In this document: positions 14,775 to 23,751 of the stretch, one piece after another
Position numbering within the stretch: position 1 is the first letter of the stretch
Layout of the letters: every line of letters begins with the position of its first letter
From: a virus
Reading direction: 5' to 3' (one strand)
IMG/VR virus record: IMGVR_UViG_3300045997_000112
Span: 41,426 to 105,425 of that record
DNA length: 64,000 nt
Translations under genes and position numbers: made by a program
Notes under the pieces: generated by a model
Database searches by the model: none
What the model saw: only the letters and a program-made list of their open reading frames with translations
What the model was told of the DNA's origin: nothing

Positions 14775-16676
14775 TCAGTACCAGTGCGGCTTCCGTGAGA
14801 GCCAGGTCGAGTAGGCGCGGGACGGGCGCCCGTACGGGGTGCCCTTGTTGGACTCGCGGGACTTCACCCGGATGTACTCCAGGCCCCAGGCGATCTGCTT
14901 GGCCGGGGTCTTCCTCCACGCGTCATTGTTGGTCTCCGGGTGCCACCGGGGAATGGCCTGCGGGATCCCGGTGGCGTTGGAGGACGGGTTCTTGGCCAGG
15001 TGGTTCCAGCTCGACTCCCCGTCCCAGAGCTTGATCAGGGCCGTCCAGTCGGCGTCGTTCCACCCGTACTTCGACCGGTAGGTGTCGAAGATGGGCTTGG
15101 CGATCGCAATGTTCTGGTCCCGACGGGATCCCGGCTTGCTGGATCCGTACCCGGGGACGTTGTCCGGCGTGGGCGCGGGGATGTGCACGCCTCCTGCGGG
15201 GCCCTCGACACCCGGCACCGTGACGCTGCCCGAGGACCCGGCGGCCGAGTCGTCCTTGCTCTCGCCCTCCGTGCTCTCGTTGGTGTACCAGGAGTCCGAG
15301 TGCCGGGAGATGCCCAAGGACACCTGGGTGCGGATCGGGATCATCCCGGGCGCGAACATCGTGTGGTGGAACGACGCCTGCATGATCGAGCCACGGATGC
15401 GCCGAACCTTGGGGCCGTCACCGATGGACACCAGCACCGGGTAGGGCACGAGCACCCCGAAGTCGGACGTCTTCCGGCCGTGCCACATGGTCGCTCCGGG
15501 CGGCTGGCCGTTGACGCAACGGAACAGGTACTCGAGGTCCCACATGGTGCCGTACTTGAGCAGGCCCTCGTAGTCGTCCTCGTTCCACCCCTGGATCCCG
15601 ATCGCCTCGTAGAACTTTTGAGTCCGTGCCCGGTCATTGATCCCGTAGAGGGAGAACATCTTGTGGTCCATCTGCCGGTCCAGCAGAAGGTTGAGCGTCA
15701 TGGAGGACCCGGTGTTCTGCACCACAGGTGGCGCGTCAGCTGCTGCCACGTCCGCGAGGTACTGGCCCGTGTCCACCCCGGACGGGGTGGCGTAGTTCTC
15801 CGAGTTGGTGCCCGGGTTGAACAGGAACCGGAACCCATACAAGGGCCCGGCGCTCGGTCGGTAGTTGTCGACGTGGATCACCTCGGTGCGGATGGTGCTC
15901 GGCGCGAACTCCTCCACCTCTCCGGTCTCCGGATCGATCGGGCCCTCGTAGTGGTCGTGCTCGGGGAGCCCCGCCACGCTCTCGAGCGCGGCCGGGTCAC
16001 GGGTGATCCACCCCTTGCCGAACGCCTCAGGACCGTGGATTCCGCTCCACCAATCTTGGGAGCCCTGACCCTCCTTGAGCTGGGCGTTGTACATCCGGGC
16101 CTGCCGGAGGTTGTCCCACAGCGGTGGGTTGAACACGGTCTGGCGCCGGAGGTGCTGGATGTCGATCAGGTCCCGAACCGCGTCGAAGTTCCCGGCCGCC
16201 TCGCTGGATCCCGCAGAGCCAGAGCCAGAGGACGACCCCGTGGACCCGGAGGCCGACCCGTCCTCCTCCGGAGGCGGCGGCAGGACCATGCCCTCCCGCC
16301 ACTTGATCGCACCGGCCGGGTTCACCGATCGACCGTTGATCTGGACCTCGAAATGCAGGTGGTTGCCCGTGGAGTTGCCCAGCGTGCCGACCTCACCCAG
16401 CTTCTGCCCGGCCTGCACCCGCTGCCCGGCGGAGACGGTCTTGGACCTCATGTGGGCGTAGATGTCCTTCTGACCGCCGCCAACATTGACGATCACCATG
16501 TTGGGTCCGGCCCACCCCTGGGGCTTGATCTCCACGATGCCCGGGCGCGCGGCCACCACGTTGCGACCTGCGGGCGCCGCGAAGTCGCACCCCGTGTGGT
16601 ACCCGGACGACCATGACGAGCCCTTCTGCCCGTACGGCGTGGTGATCCTCGTCTGGGAGGGGACCGGGGCAACCAT
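14775..16676 (-). CDS. Baseplate protein with N-terminal M23 and C-terminal transglycosylase-like domain, 633 aa
   Basis: Residues 1-125 are an M23 peptidase with all ligands visible: H27-TGC-D31, H75 in IYAHM and H106-L-H108. A Ser/Gly linker (140-160) leads to the structural domain shared with the next gene (YGFRFLFNPGTN, YGTMWDLEYLFRCVNG, FAPGMIPIRTQVSL). After a second linker, residues 530-630 resemble an SLT-type transglycosylase: WTALIKLWDGESSWNHLAKN then TGIPQAIP, with E554 the likely catalytic acid. It could therefore cut both peptide and glycan bonds during penetration. ATGA overlap with the tape measure gene. Confidence 0.85.
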   Translation of the reverse strand: MVAPVPSQTRITTPYGQKGSSWSSGYHTGCDFAAPAGRNVVAARPGIVEIKPQGWAGPNMVIVNVGGGQKDIYAHMRSKTVSAGQRVQAGQKLGEVGTLGNSTGNHLHFEVQINGRSVNPAGAIKWREGMVLPPPPEEDGSASGSTGSSSGSGSAGSSEAAGNFDAVRDLIDIQHLRRQTVFNPPLWDNLRQARMYNAQLKEGQGSQDWWSGIHGPEAFGKGWITRDPAALESVAGLPEHDHYEGPIDPETGEVEEFAPSTIRTEVIHVDNYRPSAGPLYGFRFLFNPGTNSENYATPSGVDTGQYLADVAAADAPPVVQNTGSSMTLNLLLDRQMDHKMFSLYGINDRARTQKFYEAIGIQGWNEDDYEGLLKYGTMWDLEYLFRCVNGQPPGATMWHGRKTSDFGVLVPYPVLVSIGDGPKVRRIRGSIMQASFHHTMFAPGMIPIRTQVSLGISRHSDSWYTNESTEGESKDDSAAGSSGSVTVPGVEGPAGGVHIPAPTPDNVPGYGSSKPGSRRDQNIAIAKPIFDTYRSKYGWNDADWTALIKLWDGESSWNHLAKNPSSNATGIPQAIPRWHPETNNDAWRKTPAKQIAWGLEYIRVKSRESNKGTPYGRPSRAYSTWLSRKPHWY

Positions 16677-18574
16677 CAGACGCTCGCAAGCGCGTTGAGG
16701 GACTGGGAGGTCTCCACAGCCTCCTTGACCGTCTGCACGAGCCGCTGGGCCTCACCCCAGGAGGCGTTCTTGAGCTCGACGTACACGTTGACCTGACCGG
16801 ACCGCTGCTGCTGGTCTCCACCGCCCATGTGCTTCTGGACAGAAGAGCGGAAGCTCTCGGCGACATCAGCGGGCAGGATCGTCTCGCCCTCGTGGATCTT
16901 GGCCAGATGAGCACGGGAGACGTTCCACACGCCCTCGGCATGGCGCTGGGTGCCCATGCCCGTGCCGTCGGAGGCCGCCGAGTAGTCCGCCCCGCCGTTG
17001 AACAGAGATCCGGCCGCGTAGCCCGCGCTGTGGCTGACGAACCCACCCGCCGCGCCACCGAGGGCACCCAGGGCCATGCCTGCGGGCCCGCCGGGGATCC
17101 CCAGGAGCATGCCGCCGAGCGCCCCGCCGAGGGTGGAGCCCAACGCCCCGCCCCAAAAGCCCTCCCCATTCTTGGCGTCCATGAAGCCGAACCCGCCGCT
17201 GACCAGGGCGCCCAGGCCGGGGATGGCCCGGGATCCCAGCTTCCCAGCTGTCTTCCCCGCTGCCTTTAGGCCAGCTCGACCGCCAACTTTGGCACCAATC
17301 TTGGACACGAGGCTGCCTGCCGCCTTGCCCGCCCGGCCGCCGCCCTTCCCCTTCATCATGGAGCGAAGCATCATCACGTCGGCCACGTCCCCGGCAGCGT
17401 CCAGCAGGTTGCCTCCTGCACCGCTGAGCGCGTTGCCCATGAAGGAGTTGTTCCACCCCACGCCCGCGCCATTCAGCTGCTGCAGCAGGGCCGTGGCCGG
17501 ACCCAGCGCCTGGTAGAACGCGGTCAGCCCCTCGGTGGCTGTCTCGAGCGCCCCGTTCATGATGCCGAAGCCCGCCACAGCGTCCTTGGTGCCCGCCTCG
17601 ACGTACTTGTCCTCCGCAGTCACCCGGGACAGAATCCCGGCCAGCGGGTTGACGTTCCGGTCGGTGGCCTCCTTCCCCGGGGTGGCCATCGAGTAGCCCG
17701 TGCCCTGGGAGCGGCGGTTGAGCATGTAGGTCTTGGCCATCTCCAGGTCCTCGCCCTGGAAGACCTGCGAGAGGGAGTAGTGGCCCGCGCCACCCACCTG
17801 CAGGGAGCGGCGCATCTGCTCCGGCGTCATGTTCTCGAAGCCGAGGCGCCGGTACCAGCTGGCGTATGCCTGCTCCCCAACGATGCGGTTGCCCTGAGCG
17901 TCGGTGGTCCGCACGCCTGCCATCAATGAGGCGTTCTGGTACTGCGCGCTGCTCACCGAGTTCAGGTGGGCCTGAGCGGCGGCGCTGTTGTCGTACCCGA
18001 GGGTCAGCGCAGCCCATCCGCCGAAGTTGCCCAGGTTCTGAGCCTGGGAGCTGCCGAGGAACGCTCCGGAGGCGACGGCCGCTGTCCGCTGGATCTCATT
18101 GATCCCGCTGACCCGGTTGCCGATGCCCGCCTGCACTCCGGACTCGTACCCGAGGCCCGCCTGGTAGCCCCCGGCCATGACCCCGGTGTGGTACCTGATC
18201 TGCTGCCGGTTGATCCCGGACACCGCGTTGGGCAGGAGACCGACCCCGGCCGCCACCGCGTTGGCGCTCGCCGACATGATCCCGGCGGCCATGGATGCCC
18301 GATACGCGCCCGGCGACATCCCGGCGGCAGCCGGTCCCACCGGGGGTGGCATCGCGGGGCCCCCACCATTGGGGCCGCCCATGATCATCTGGGGAGTGGC
18401 GAACCCGCCGCGCCCGCCCGCGCTCTGCCCGAGCATCCGCTGGACTTCGCGCGCGTCCTTCTTGGCCTGCGCGAGGTTGTCCTTGACCTTCTCGGAGTTG
18501 TTCACCAACCCCGTGGTGCTGTTGATGGGCTGCATGGCGGAACTGGCCCGAGCGGCTGGGAGGTTGTCAGCCAT
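16676..18574 (-). CDS. Tape measure protein, 632 aa
   Basis: The protein is long, alanine- and glycine-rich and helical. It has several hydrophobic glycine-zipper segments (about 455-525, GALVSGGFGFMDAKNG to GALGGAAGGFVSHSAGYAAG). Near the C-terminus is the typical tape-measure end motif AEGVWNVSRAHLAKIHEGET followed by ILPADVAESF. It is placed directly after the tail-assembly chaperone-like gene with its frameshift region. It sets tail length and probably enters the cell envelope during DNA ejection. At this size a tail of roughly 90-100 nm would be expected by the usual scaling. This is an estimate. Confidence 0.85.
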   Translation of the reverse strand: MADNLPAARASSAMQPINSTTGLVNNSEKVKDNLAQAKKDAREVQRMLGQSAGGRGGFATPQMIMGGPNGGGPAMPPPVGPAAAGMSPGAYRASMAAGIMSASANAVAAGVGLLPNAVSGINRQQIRYHTGVMAGGYQAGLGYESGVQAGIGNRVSGINEIQRTAAVASGAFLGSSQAQNLGNFGGWAALTLGYDNSAAAQAHLNSVSSAQYQNASLMAGVRTTDAQGNRIVGEQAYASWYRRLGFENMTPEQMRRSLQVGGAGHYSLSQVFQGEDLEMAKTYMLNRRSQGTGYSMATPGKEATDRNVNPLAGILSRVTAEDKYVEAGTKDAVAGFGIMNGALETATEGLTAFYQALGPATALLQQLNGAGVGWNNSFMGNALSGAGGNLLDAAGDVADVMMLRSMMKGKGGGRAGKAAGSLVSKIGAKVGGRAGLKAAGKTAGKLGSRAIPGLGALVSGGFGFMDAKNGEGFWGGALGSTLGGALGGMLLGIPGGPAGMALGALGGAAGGFVSHSAGYAAGSLFNGGADYSAASDGTGMGTQRHAEGVWNVSRAHLAKIHEGETILPADVAESFRSSVQKHMGGGDQQQRSGQVNVYVELKNASWGEAQRLVQTVKEAVETSQSLNALASV

Positions 18575-18743
18575 TCCGCCACTCCCTCTCTGCTATCCGG
18601 TAGGCAGCCCATGCCACCCACTCCCTGCGCTCCCTGATGGTCAGGGCCTTGCACTCACTCGGTGTCCAGCGGTAGATCTTGGTGATCGCCTCGATCTCCT
18701 CGAACAGCGACCCGTACTCAGAGTGGAAACAGATCTCCGACCG
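18567..18743 (-). CDS. Frameshift extension of the tail assembly chaperone-like gene
   Basis: A frame that opens at 18743, after a TGA in that frame at 18746-18744, runs to a TGA overlapping the tape measure start. It has no usable ATG, GTG or TTG start near its beginning. The peptide, CFHSEYGSLFEEIEAITKIY then RWTPSECKALTIRERREWVA, looks like real protein. It could be reached from the 18718-19485 gene by a +1 (or -2) shift before that gene's stop. The last sense codon and stop, CTC TGA G, resemble the prfB +1 site (CTT TGA C). GT-type chaperones before tape measures commonly use frameshifting, so this is a likely extension. Confidence 0.6.
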   Translation of the reverse strand, partial: RSEICFHSEYGSLFEEIEAITKIYRWTPSECKALTIRERREWVAWAAYRIAEREWRNG

Positions 18744-19485
18744 TCAGGACGGCGGAGACCTCCTTCCCGCAGGACGGACAGTTCGCCGTCGTGAGGTCGA
18801 ACCGGGGTCCCACCACGTTCTTCTGGATTGCCTCCACCAGCTCCTTCCGGTCCCGCACCGACAGGGTCCGAGCGGCATCCCCCAACAGTGGGATCCCATC
18901 CAGCTCATCGACGCACCGGTTGATCAGCACCGTCCGGAACTCCGCCTGGTTGTCCATGTCCGCGTGCGCCAGGGCCTCCTGCACATCTCCCTTGGGCCAG
19001 TGGCACGAGGCCAACTTCCCCGACTTGAGCCGGATGTCGAAGTACCCCTCCCTCGGTGACCCCAGGACGACGGACAGATCGTTGAGGTCGTAGTCGATCT
19101 CGTTGTTCTCCGAGCAGAAGGGACAGGCCAGGTCGATGACGACATTGGCGCCCCAGGTGCACCGACTGATCCCCACGAGGATGGCCAGACGATCGCCGAG
19201 GAACAGCTCCCGGAGCAGCGCCGGAGATGAAGGCTCATCCCCGATCCGAACAGTGGCGCGCTCCAAGATTGTGAGCAGCGCGGCCCCGATGGTCTTGGAC
19301 CGCGCCACCGCCTCCTCGTCGAATCCGTTCAGTTCCCTCACCTGCACTCGAGTGACAACCCCGGCCGGTGTCTGAAGCCCCACGGGGAGCTCGAGCCAGT
19401 CCGGCTCGGGCGCCATCGGGATGGGGGTCTCAGGCTTGGTTGCCGCTTCGATCGCCTGCAGGTCCTCTTCAATGCCAGTGGACAA
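18718..19485 (-). CDS. Tail assembly chaperone / T4 baseplate-protein-like, 255 aa, zinc-binding
   Basis: The TTG start at 19485 is supported by AGGAG six bases upstream. After an acidic, disordered N-terminus the protein reads LPVGLQTPAGVVTRVQVREL then NGFDEEAVARSK, which resembles T4-type baseplate assembly proteins (gp26/gp51 group, Pfam T4_baseplate). Two Cys pairs (CPFC near 140 and CPSC near 235) suggest a zinc site. It is the gene immediately before the tape measure, so it may act as the tail assembly chaperone. Its reading frame appears to be extended by a programmed frameshift (see 18567-18743). Confidence 0.7.
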   Translation of the reverse strand: MSTGIEEDLQAIEAATKPETPIPMAPEPDWLELPVGLQTPAGVVTRVQVRELNGFDEEAVARSKTIGAALLTILERATVRIGDEPSSPALLRELFLGDRLAILVGISRCTWGANVVIDLACPFCSENNEIDYDLNDLSVVLGSPREGYFDIRLKSGKLASCHWPKGDVQEALAHADMDNQAEFRTVLINRCVDELDGIPLLGDAARTLSVRDRKELVEAIQKNVVGPRFDLTTANCPSCGKEVSAVLTVGDLFPL

Positions 19486-19504
19486 CGGATTCTCCTAGAT
19501 GTGG

Positions 19505-20143
19505 TTAGACATCCCCACGCGGAATGGCATTCCATGTCGGGTCTGTTGAGCTGATGGGCTTTGCCCATTCAACACTAAGCCCCTCGTGGACCAGCGTGAT
19601 CTGCTCGACCAGCACGGCGTTGTCGGCCGCGTTGAGGTCGGAGTAGGAGATGTTCGTGATCCAGGAGTTCATGAGGTAGAACTTCTGGACCACCGGATCG
19701 TTGCCCCGGCCATCGTTGTAGCCCCGGTCATTGATCAGCGGCTGTGGGTGCCCGAGCACCGAGATGCTCACCGTGCACCGGAAGTTGCCGGTCAGCACCC
19801 CGGAGTCGGCCTTCTTGCCGTAGCCGACGTCGAAGAGCTGCTGGAACCACTTCCAGTTCTGGGCGCTGCCAAGGTTGACGCCGCGCTGGAGGCTGACCGG
19901 GGAGAAGGTCTGCTGACCCGGGAGGTAGTGGACCGTGGTGTTGAACCCACCCTCGCGGTACGGGATCGCCTCCGTGGTCATGGCCAGACCGGAGACCGCC
20001 ATGAAGCCCAGCGTGGCGCTGAACTTCACCGCGTCCTTCAGGGCGTCGTCCGGCGGGGTGAACTTCACGATGAACCGGAAGTTCCGGATGGGGTCAGACG
20101 CCGCGTGCGACCTCTGGTTCAAGTAGAGCTGCTGAGTGGCCAT
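19505..20143 (-). CDS. Tail tube protein (T4 gp19-like), 212 aa
   Basis: DPIRNFRFIVKFTPPDDALK at the start, then SGLAMTTEAIPYREGGFNTT and QTFSPVSLQRGVNLGSAQNW, is the standard signature of contractile tail tubes (FxVxF, SGLxxxxExxxYREGG, LKRG). The length is normal. It is coded directly after the sheath gene, with a good AGGAG site. Hexameric rings of this protein form the inner tube through which DNA passes. Confidence 0.92.
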   Translation of the reverse strand: MATQQLYLNQRSHAASDPIRNFRFIVKFTPPDDALKDAVKFSATLGFMAVSGLAMTTEAIPYREGGFNTTVHYLPGQQTFSPVSLQRGVNLGSAQNWKWFQQLFDVGYGKKADSGVLTGNFRCTVSISVLGHPQPLINDRGYNDGRGNDPVVQKFYLMNSWITNISYSDLNAADNAVLVEQITLVHEGLSVEWAKPISSTDPTWNAIPRGDV

Positions 20144-20153
20144 TCGCTATCTC

Positions 20154-21740
20154 CTAGTCGACTCGGACCGAGGTCTGGTTGTGGGTGAGCTTGATGACGA
20201 TGAACTCGGCCGGGTACTCGATGGCCACGCCCACCTCGATGTGCACCTCGCCTGCCGCGATGGTGTTCGAGTTGTTGTTGGTGCCGTCGCAGAGGACATA
20301 GAACGCCTCGTACTCCCGCGCGCCCCGGAGCGCACCCTGCTGGTAGTACAGGCCGAGGAAGTTCTCGAGCCGAATGTTGATGGTCTCCCACAGGTCCGGG
20401 CCATTGACCTCGAACACCGCGAACTCGGTGAGCGCCTGCAACCGCGAGCGGATGTAGGAGAACGACCGGCGCACGCCCACGTACCGATCGGCGTGGGTCT
20501 GGTCCAGCGTGCGGCCGCCCATGATGCACGGGCCGACGCCGGTGACCACCCGGATCGGGTTGACCGGGTGGATGAGCGTGTTCAGCTCGTCCAGCTGCGG
20601 GTTGGTGAACCGGTAGGCCGGGGTCACGATGCCCCGGATCCCCGCCGTGACCCCGGCCGGGGTCTTCCACATGCCGTAGCTGGCGTCGTTGGAGGCGAAC
20701 ACCCCGAGCACCGCACCGCCGCAGGGAGCCTGGCGGCGAATGTTGTTGGGGCCCGCTGCCGGGTCGTTGATGATGACCGGCGGGTAGTACGCGGCCGAGT
20801 AGGCGTTCTTGTCGTTCAGGTCGTTGACCCAGTCCGCCACGTTGCTGACGCTGGAGCCCAGGTCAGGGGTGTCGATGACGTGGAACGAGTCGCCCCGCTC
20901 CTTGCAGTACTGCGAGACCAGCGCCAGGTCGGCCTGGTTCCAGTGGCCGGAGTACGAGATGGCCAGCGCGCCCTCGTAGAAGTCCAGGGAGTGCAGCGTC
21001 TCGGCCAGGTCGGCCGGGTTCTGTCCGTCGCTGCCGCCCCGGAGGACGACCTCACGGTTGTCCGTGATCTCCAGCTTCCCGGCCCCAACCTTGAGGTCGA
21101 TGTACGACGAGGCGCCGGTGACGACGAACTCGGCGTAGCGCCGATCGGTCTGATCCAGGCTCAGCCCGGGGAAGCGCTCGACGACCTGGTCGACGCCGTA
21201 CTTGTCCTTCAGCGAGACGACGACCTCCAGCGTGCCCACGCCATACCCGGACGGGGTCTTGAAGTCGGCGTTGGTGAAGTCGGCCGGGTCGAACGGACCG
21301 GCGACGCCGTAGTTGCCCGACAGCGTGACCTTCAGCCGGTCTCCCCACAGTCCGGGGGCGATCGCCGTCGCGCTCACAACCACCTGACCAGTGGTGTCGA
21401 GGATCTCCCCACGGGAGAACTCGGCGTCCCGGTTGGCCACGCGGAGCACGGTCAGCGGGGAGCCCCCGGCCGAGCCGTTGGCGAAGAACAGGAACGCGGC
21501 GTCCACCGAGGCGTTCCGTCGATGCCCGAACGCAGTCCGGGGCTGGTTGTCGACCCAGTCCCCGAAGATGGTGCGGAACTCGTGCCACGACCCCACCGTG
21601 GTGGGGATGACGGGACCCCGGTCGAGGTCGGCCAGCAGCACGGCCCGGGAGGCGAGGTTGGAGGTGAACCCGGTGTCACGAGGAGCCTGAACCTCCGTGA
21701 TTGTGACCCCGGGACGCCCGTAGGTGTTGGTCATGTTCAT
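20154..21740 (-). CDS. Tail sheath protein, 528 aa
   Basis: The N-terminus YGRPGVTITEVQAPRDTGF then SNLASRAVLLADLDRGPVIP is the conserved sheath start (PGVYxxE). The C-terminal part contains YVGVRRSFSYIRSRLQALTE and the NNNSN-type handshake region followed by HIEVGVAIEYPAEFIVIKLT, as in T4 gp18-type sheaths. An insertion domain occupies about residues 85-330. The ATG overlaps the upstream stop (ATGA). The sheath contracts to drive the tube through the wall. Confidence 0.93.
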   Translation of the reverse strand: MNMTNTYGRPGVTITEVQAPRDTGFTSNLASRAVLLADLDRGPVIPTTVGSWHEFRTIFGDWVDNQPRTAFGHRRNASVDAAFLFFANGSAGGSPLTVLRVANRDAEFSRGEILDTTGQVVVSATAIAPGLWGDRLKVTLSGNYGVAGPFDPADFTNADFKTPSGYGVGTLEVVVSLKDKYGVDQVVERFPGLSLDQTDRRYAEFVVTGASSYIDLKVGAGKLEITDNREVVLRGGSDGQNPADLAETLHSLDFYEGALAISYSGHWNQADLALVSQYCKERGDSFHVIDTPDLGSSVSNVADWVNDLNDKNAYSAAYYPPVIINDPAAGPNNIRRQAPCGGAVLGVFASNDASYGMWKTPAGVTAGIRGIVTPAYRFTNPQLDELNTLIHPVNPIRVVTGVGPCIMGGRTLDQTHADRYVGVRRSFSYIRSRLQALTEFAVFEVNGPDLWETINIRLENFLGLYYQQGALRGAREYEAFYVLCDGTNNNSNTIAAGEVHIEVGVAIEYPAEFIVIKLTHNQTSVRVD

Positions 21741-22543
21741 ACTCCTTCGTAGGGGTCGATTTCCTCAGGACGCTCATTGATCCACCCGCCCTTGATGACG
21801 GTGGGTCCGTACTCCGGGTCACGCTCGCGCATGAACAGGGTGCCGAGGACCCGCAGGACGTCTGCGCCCTCGACCACCAGCACGTCACCGGCGGGCATGA
21901 ACGAGTCCACCCGGACGGTGAACACGCTCATGAACAGTCGCTTGCCCATCTCCATGGTCTCGGAGTGGCCAACATTGAGCAGCTCCATCCGGCGGTTGGT
22001 GCCGTCGATGTCGGCCATCGGCAGCCACGAGTACCTGTAGTTGAGCTTCCGGCTCAGGAACTGGCCGATGATCTCCCGGTCATGACGGGGGTGCCTCGAG
22101 TACGCCCGGACGGTGTAGTCGATCTGCACCGGGATGGGCTTCTCCGCGAACATCTTCAGCGGGTAGGAGCTCTTGTCGTACCAGATGTCGTTCCAGAGCC
22201 CAGCTCCGTTGTAGACCTGCCCGTCCTCCCCGACGAAGGCACTCTCCGGGAGGGCCCAGAGCGGGACGCTCGCGTTCTCCCAGGTCCGCACGCCGGACAT
22301 GGTCCGGTTGCTGGCCTCGGTGATGTCGATGAGCGAGATGATCATGTACGGGTAGCGCTGCTCCCGGATCTCCCGATCAGGATGGCCGAACCAGACCCCA
22401 ACCTTGCGCGGGTTGCCCGTGGCATCCCAGACCTGCAGGGCGGGCTCCTTCAGGTACCGATGCAGTGCCCGGTCCTCATCGAGGACGAAGCCCTCGGACA
22501 GGTTGGGGTACAGCGGCGCCTGGAACTTCTCGGGGATCCTCAC
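21737..22543 (-). CDS. Probable tail terminator or neck protein, 268 aa
   Basis: The GTG start overlaps the upstream stop (GTGA). The protein is mixed alpha/beta: REQRYPYMIISLIDITEASN near 60-80, IPVQIDYTVRAYSRHPRHDR near 135-155 and a C-terminal helix-strand pair. Soluble beta sheets with an xxQIDYTVRAYS strand are seen in tail terminator proteins (gp15/gpU-like). It lies directly before the sheath gene, where terminators are usual. The call rests on position and secondary-structure pattern. Confidence 0.55.
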   Translation of the reverse strand: MRIPEKFQAPLYPNLSEGFVLDEDRALHRYLKEPALQVWDATGNPRKVGVWFGHPDREIREQRYPYMIISLIDITEASNRTMSGVRTWENASVPLWALPESAFVGEDGQVYNGAGLWNDIWYDKSSYPLKMFAEKPIPVQIDYTVRAYSRHPRHDREIIGQFLSRKLNYRYSWLPMADIDGTNRRMELLNVGHSETMEMGKRLFMSVFTVRVDSFMPAGDVLVVEGADVLRVLGTLFMRERDPEYGPTVIKGGWINERPEEIDPYEGV

Positions 22544-22956
22544 ATCATCACCGCCAACTGGGAGTCGACGAGTGCCTGATCCTCAGACAGCCGGTCGAGC
22601 TCGAGCGCGTGGGCGTTGGTCCACCGCTGGATGGCGCCCTTCAGCTCTGACTCGTACTCGTAGAACGCGACCTTCTCGTGCAGGTACCGAGGAGCCATCG
22701 GGACGTAGCTCAGGCCGTCGAACATGATCCGCACCCGGAAGGCGATCTCCGAGGGCCAACCGTTGGCGACGAGATGCCCGAACAGGCTGTGCTCGAGACG
22801 CTGGTCCTCCCGAATGTTGGAGAGCCGGTCGAGCGTGCTGGTCTGGGACATGGACCGGAACTCACGGATTCGGTCCTGGATGAGCAGGTAGTCGGAGCCG
22901 TCGGGGACATCTTCAGGCACGAGCTCGGGCGCGCTACCGCCGAAGTCCTGTGCCAT
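22540..22956 (-). CDS. Neck-region hypothetical protein, 138 aa
   Basis: I prefer the ATG at 22956, with GGAG seven bases upstream. It is helical and charged, with a conserved-looking stretch TLDRLSNIREDQRLEHSLFG and FRVRIMFDGLSYVPMAPRYL. It ends in a possible coiled coil. It is coupled by GTGA to the terminator-like gene. A head-tail joining role is inferred from position only. Confidence 0.6.
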   Translation of the reverse strand: MAQDFGGSAPELVPEDVPDGSDYLLIQDRIREFRSMSQTSTLDRLSNIREDQRLEHSLFGHLVANGWPSEIAFRVRIMFDGLSYVPMAPRYLHEKVAFYEYESELKGAIQRWTNAHALELDRLSEDQALVDSQLAVMM

Positions 22957-23043
22957 GGCCACGCTCCGCATCTACAGCGATGGGCCGACCGCAGTGCCCG
23001 CCCAACGAGATCAGCGTATTGGCCCAACAGTGGGATGTCAGGG

Positions 23044-23751
23044 CTATCCCTCGTAGATGTCGTGCTCGTAGACCACATGGGCGCCCCAGCGCGGGATCTG
23101 CTCCACCACGTCGATCTCGCGCCTCGTGGTGTCGAAGTCGTCCGGGTCGAAGTCCTGGCTGAACTCCGATGGAGGCGGGAACACCTCGGACTCGAACTCC
23201 CGAGGAGCGAACTCGTCCGAGAACGGTGCCGGGTACACCCGGGTGCCATTGAACTGCGGATCGTTGACGACCTCTTCGTCCTTGATCTGCTCGGCCTCCA
23301 CCTGGATGACCACCATGTCGTGCTGGACGTGGCCTTTGGGATAGATCGTGGTCGGCTGGAACAGGGCGCCCCGGTACTCGATGCGGTCGAGCAGGTGCTT
23401 GTCCGGCTCCATCACAATGTTGGGCAGGTACGGCAGGACCTCCGGGGTGTTGATCACCAGGCGCAGGAAGTCGACCGTGTACATGCCCCGCTCGTTGTGG
23501 CCGCCGGGGCCCTGCTCGATGGTGGCCAGCACGACGGGGAGCTCGATCGGCGTGAACCAGACCCGCCCACGGTTCCAGTAGTCGCCCACGTCATAGGTGG
23601 GATCGACATGGGTGCCATCGGGGTTGAACACCCACCACAGCACGGACTGCCCCACCGGGTTCTGCAGATCCTGGGTGATGCCCTGCCCGATGGACTCCAC
23701 CTCGAAGGTCGTGGTGAAGCGGCCCGTCAGGTTGCCGCCGCCGCCCCTCAC
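23044..23751 (-). CDS. Neck-region hypothetical protein, 235 aa
   Basis: The start is the GTG at 23751, which overlaps the TGA of the upstream gene. The N-terminal 20 residues are glycine-rich. A beta-rich domain follows (VGQSVLWWVFNPDGTHVDPT, VWFTPIELPVVLATIEQGPG), and the C-terminus is acidic (SEFSQDFDPDDFDTTRREID). It resembles head closure or completion proteins in size and place but carries no motif that I can name. Confidence 0.6.
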   Translation of the reverse strand: MRGGGGNLTGRFTTTFEVESIGQGITQDLQNPVGQSVLWWVFNPDGTHVDPTYDVGDYWNRGRVWFTPIELPVVLATIEQGPGGHNERGMYTVDFLRLVINTPEVLPYLPNIVMEPDKHLLDRIEYRGALFQPTTIYPKGHVQHDMVVIQVEAEQIKDEEVVNDPQFNGTRVYPAPFSDEFAPREFESEVFPPPSEFSQDFDPDDFDTTRREIDVVEQIPRWGAHVVYEHDIYEG

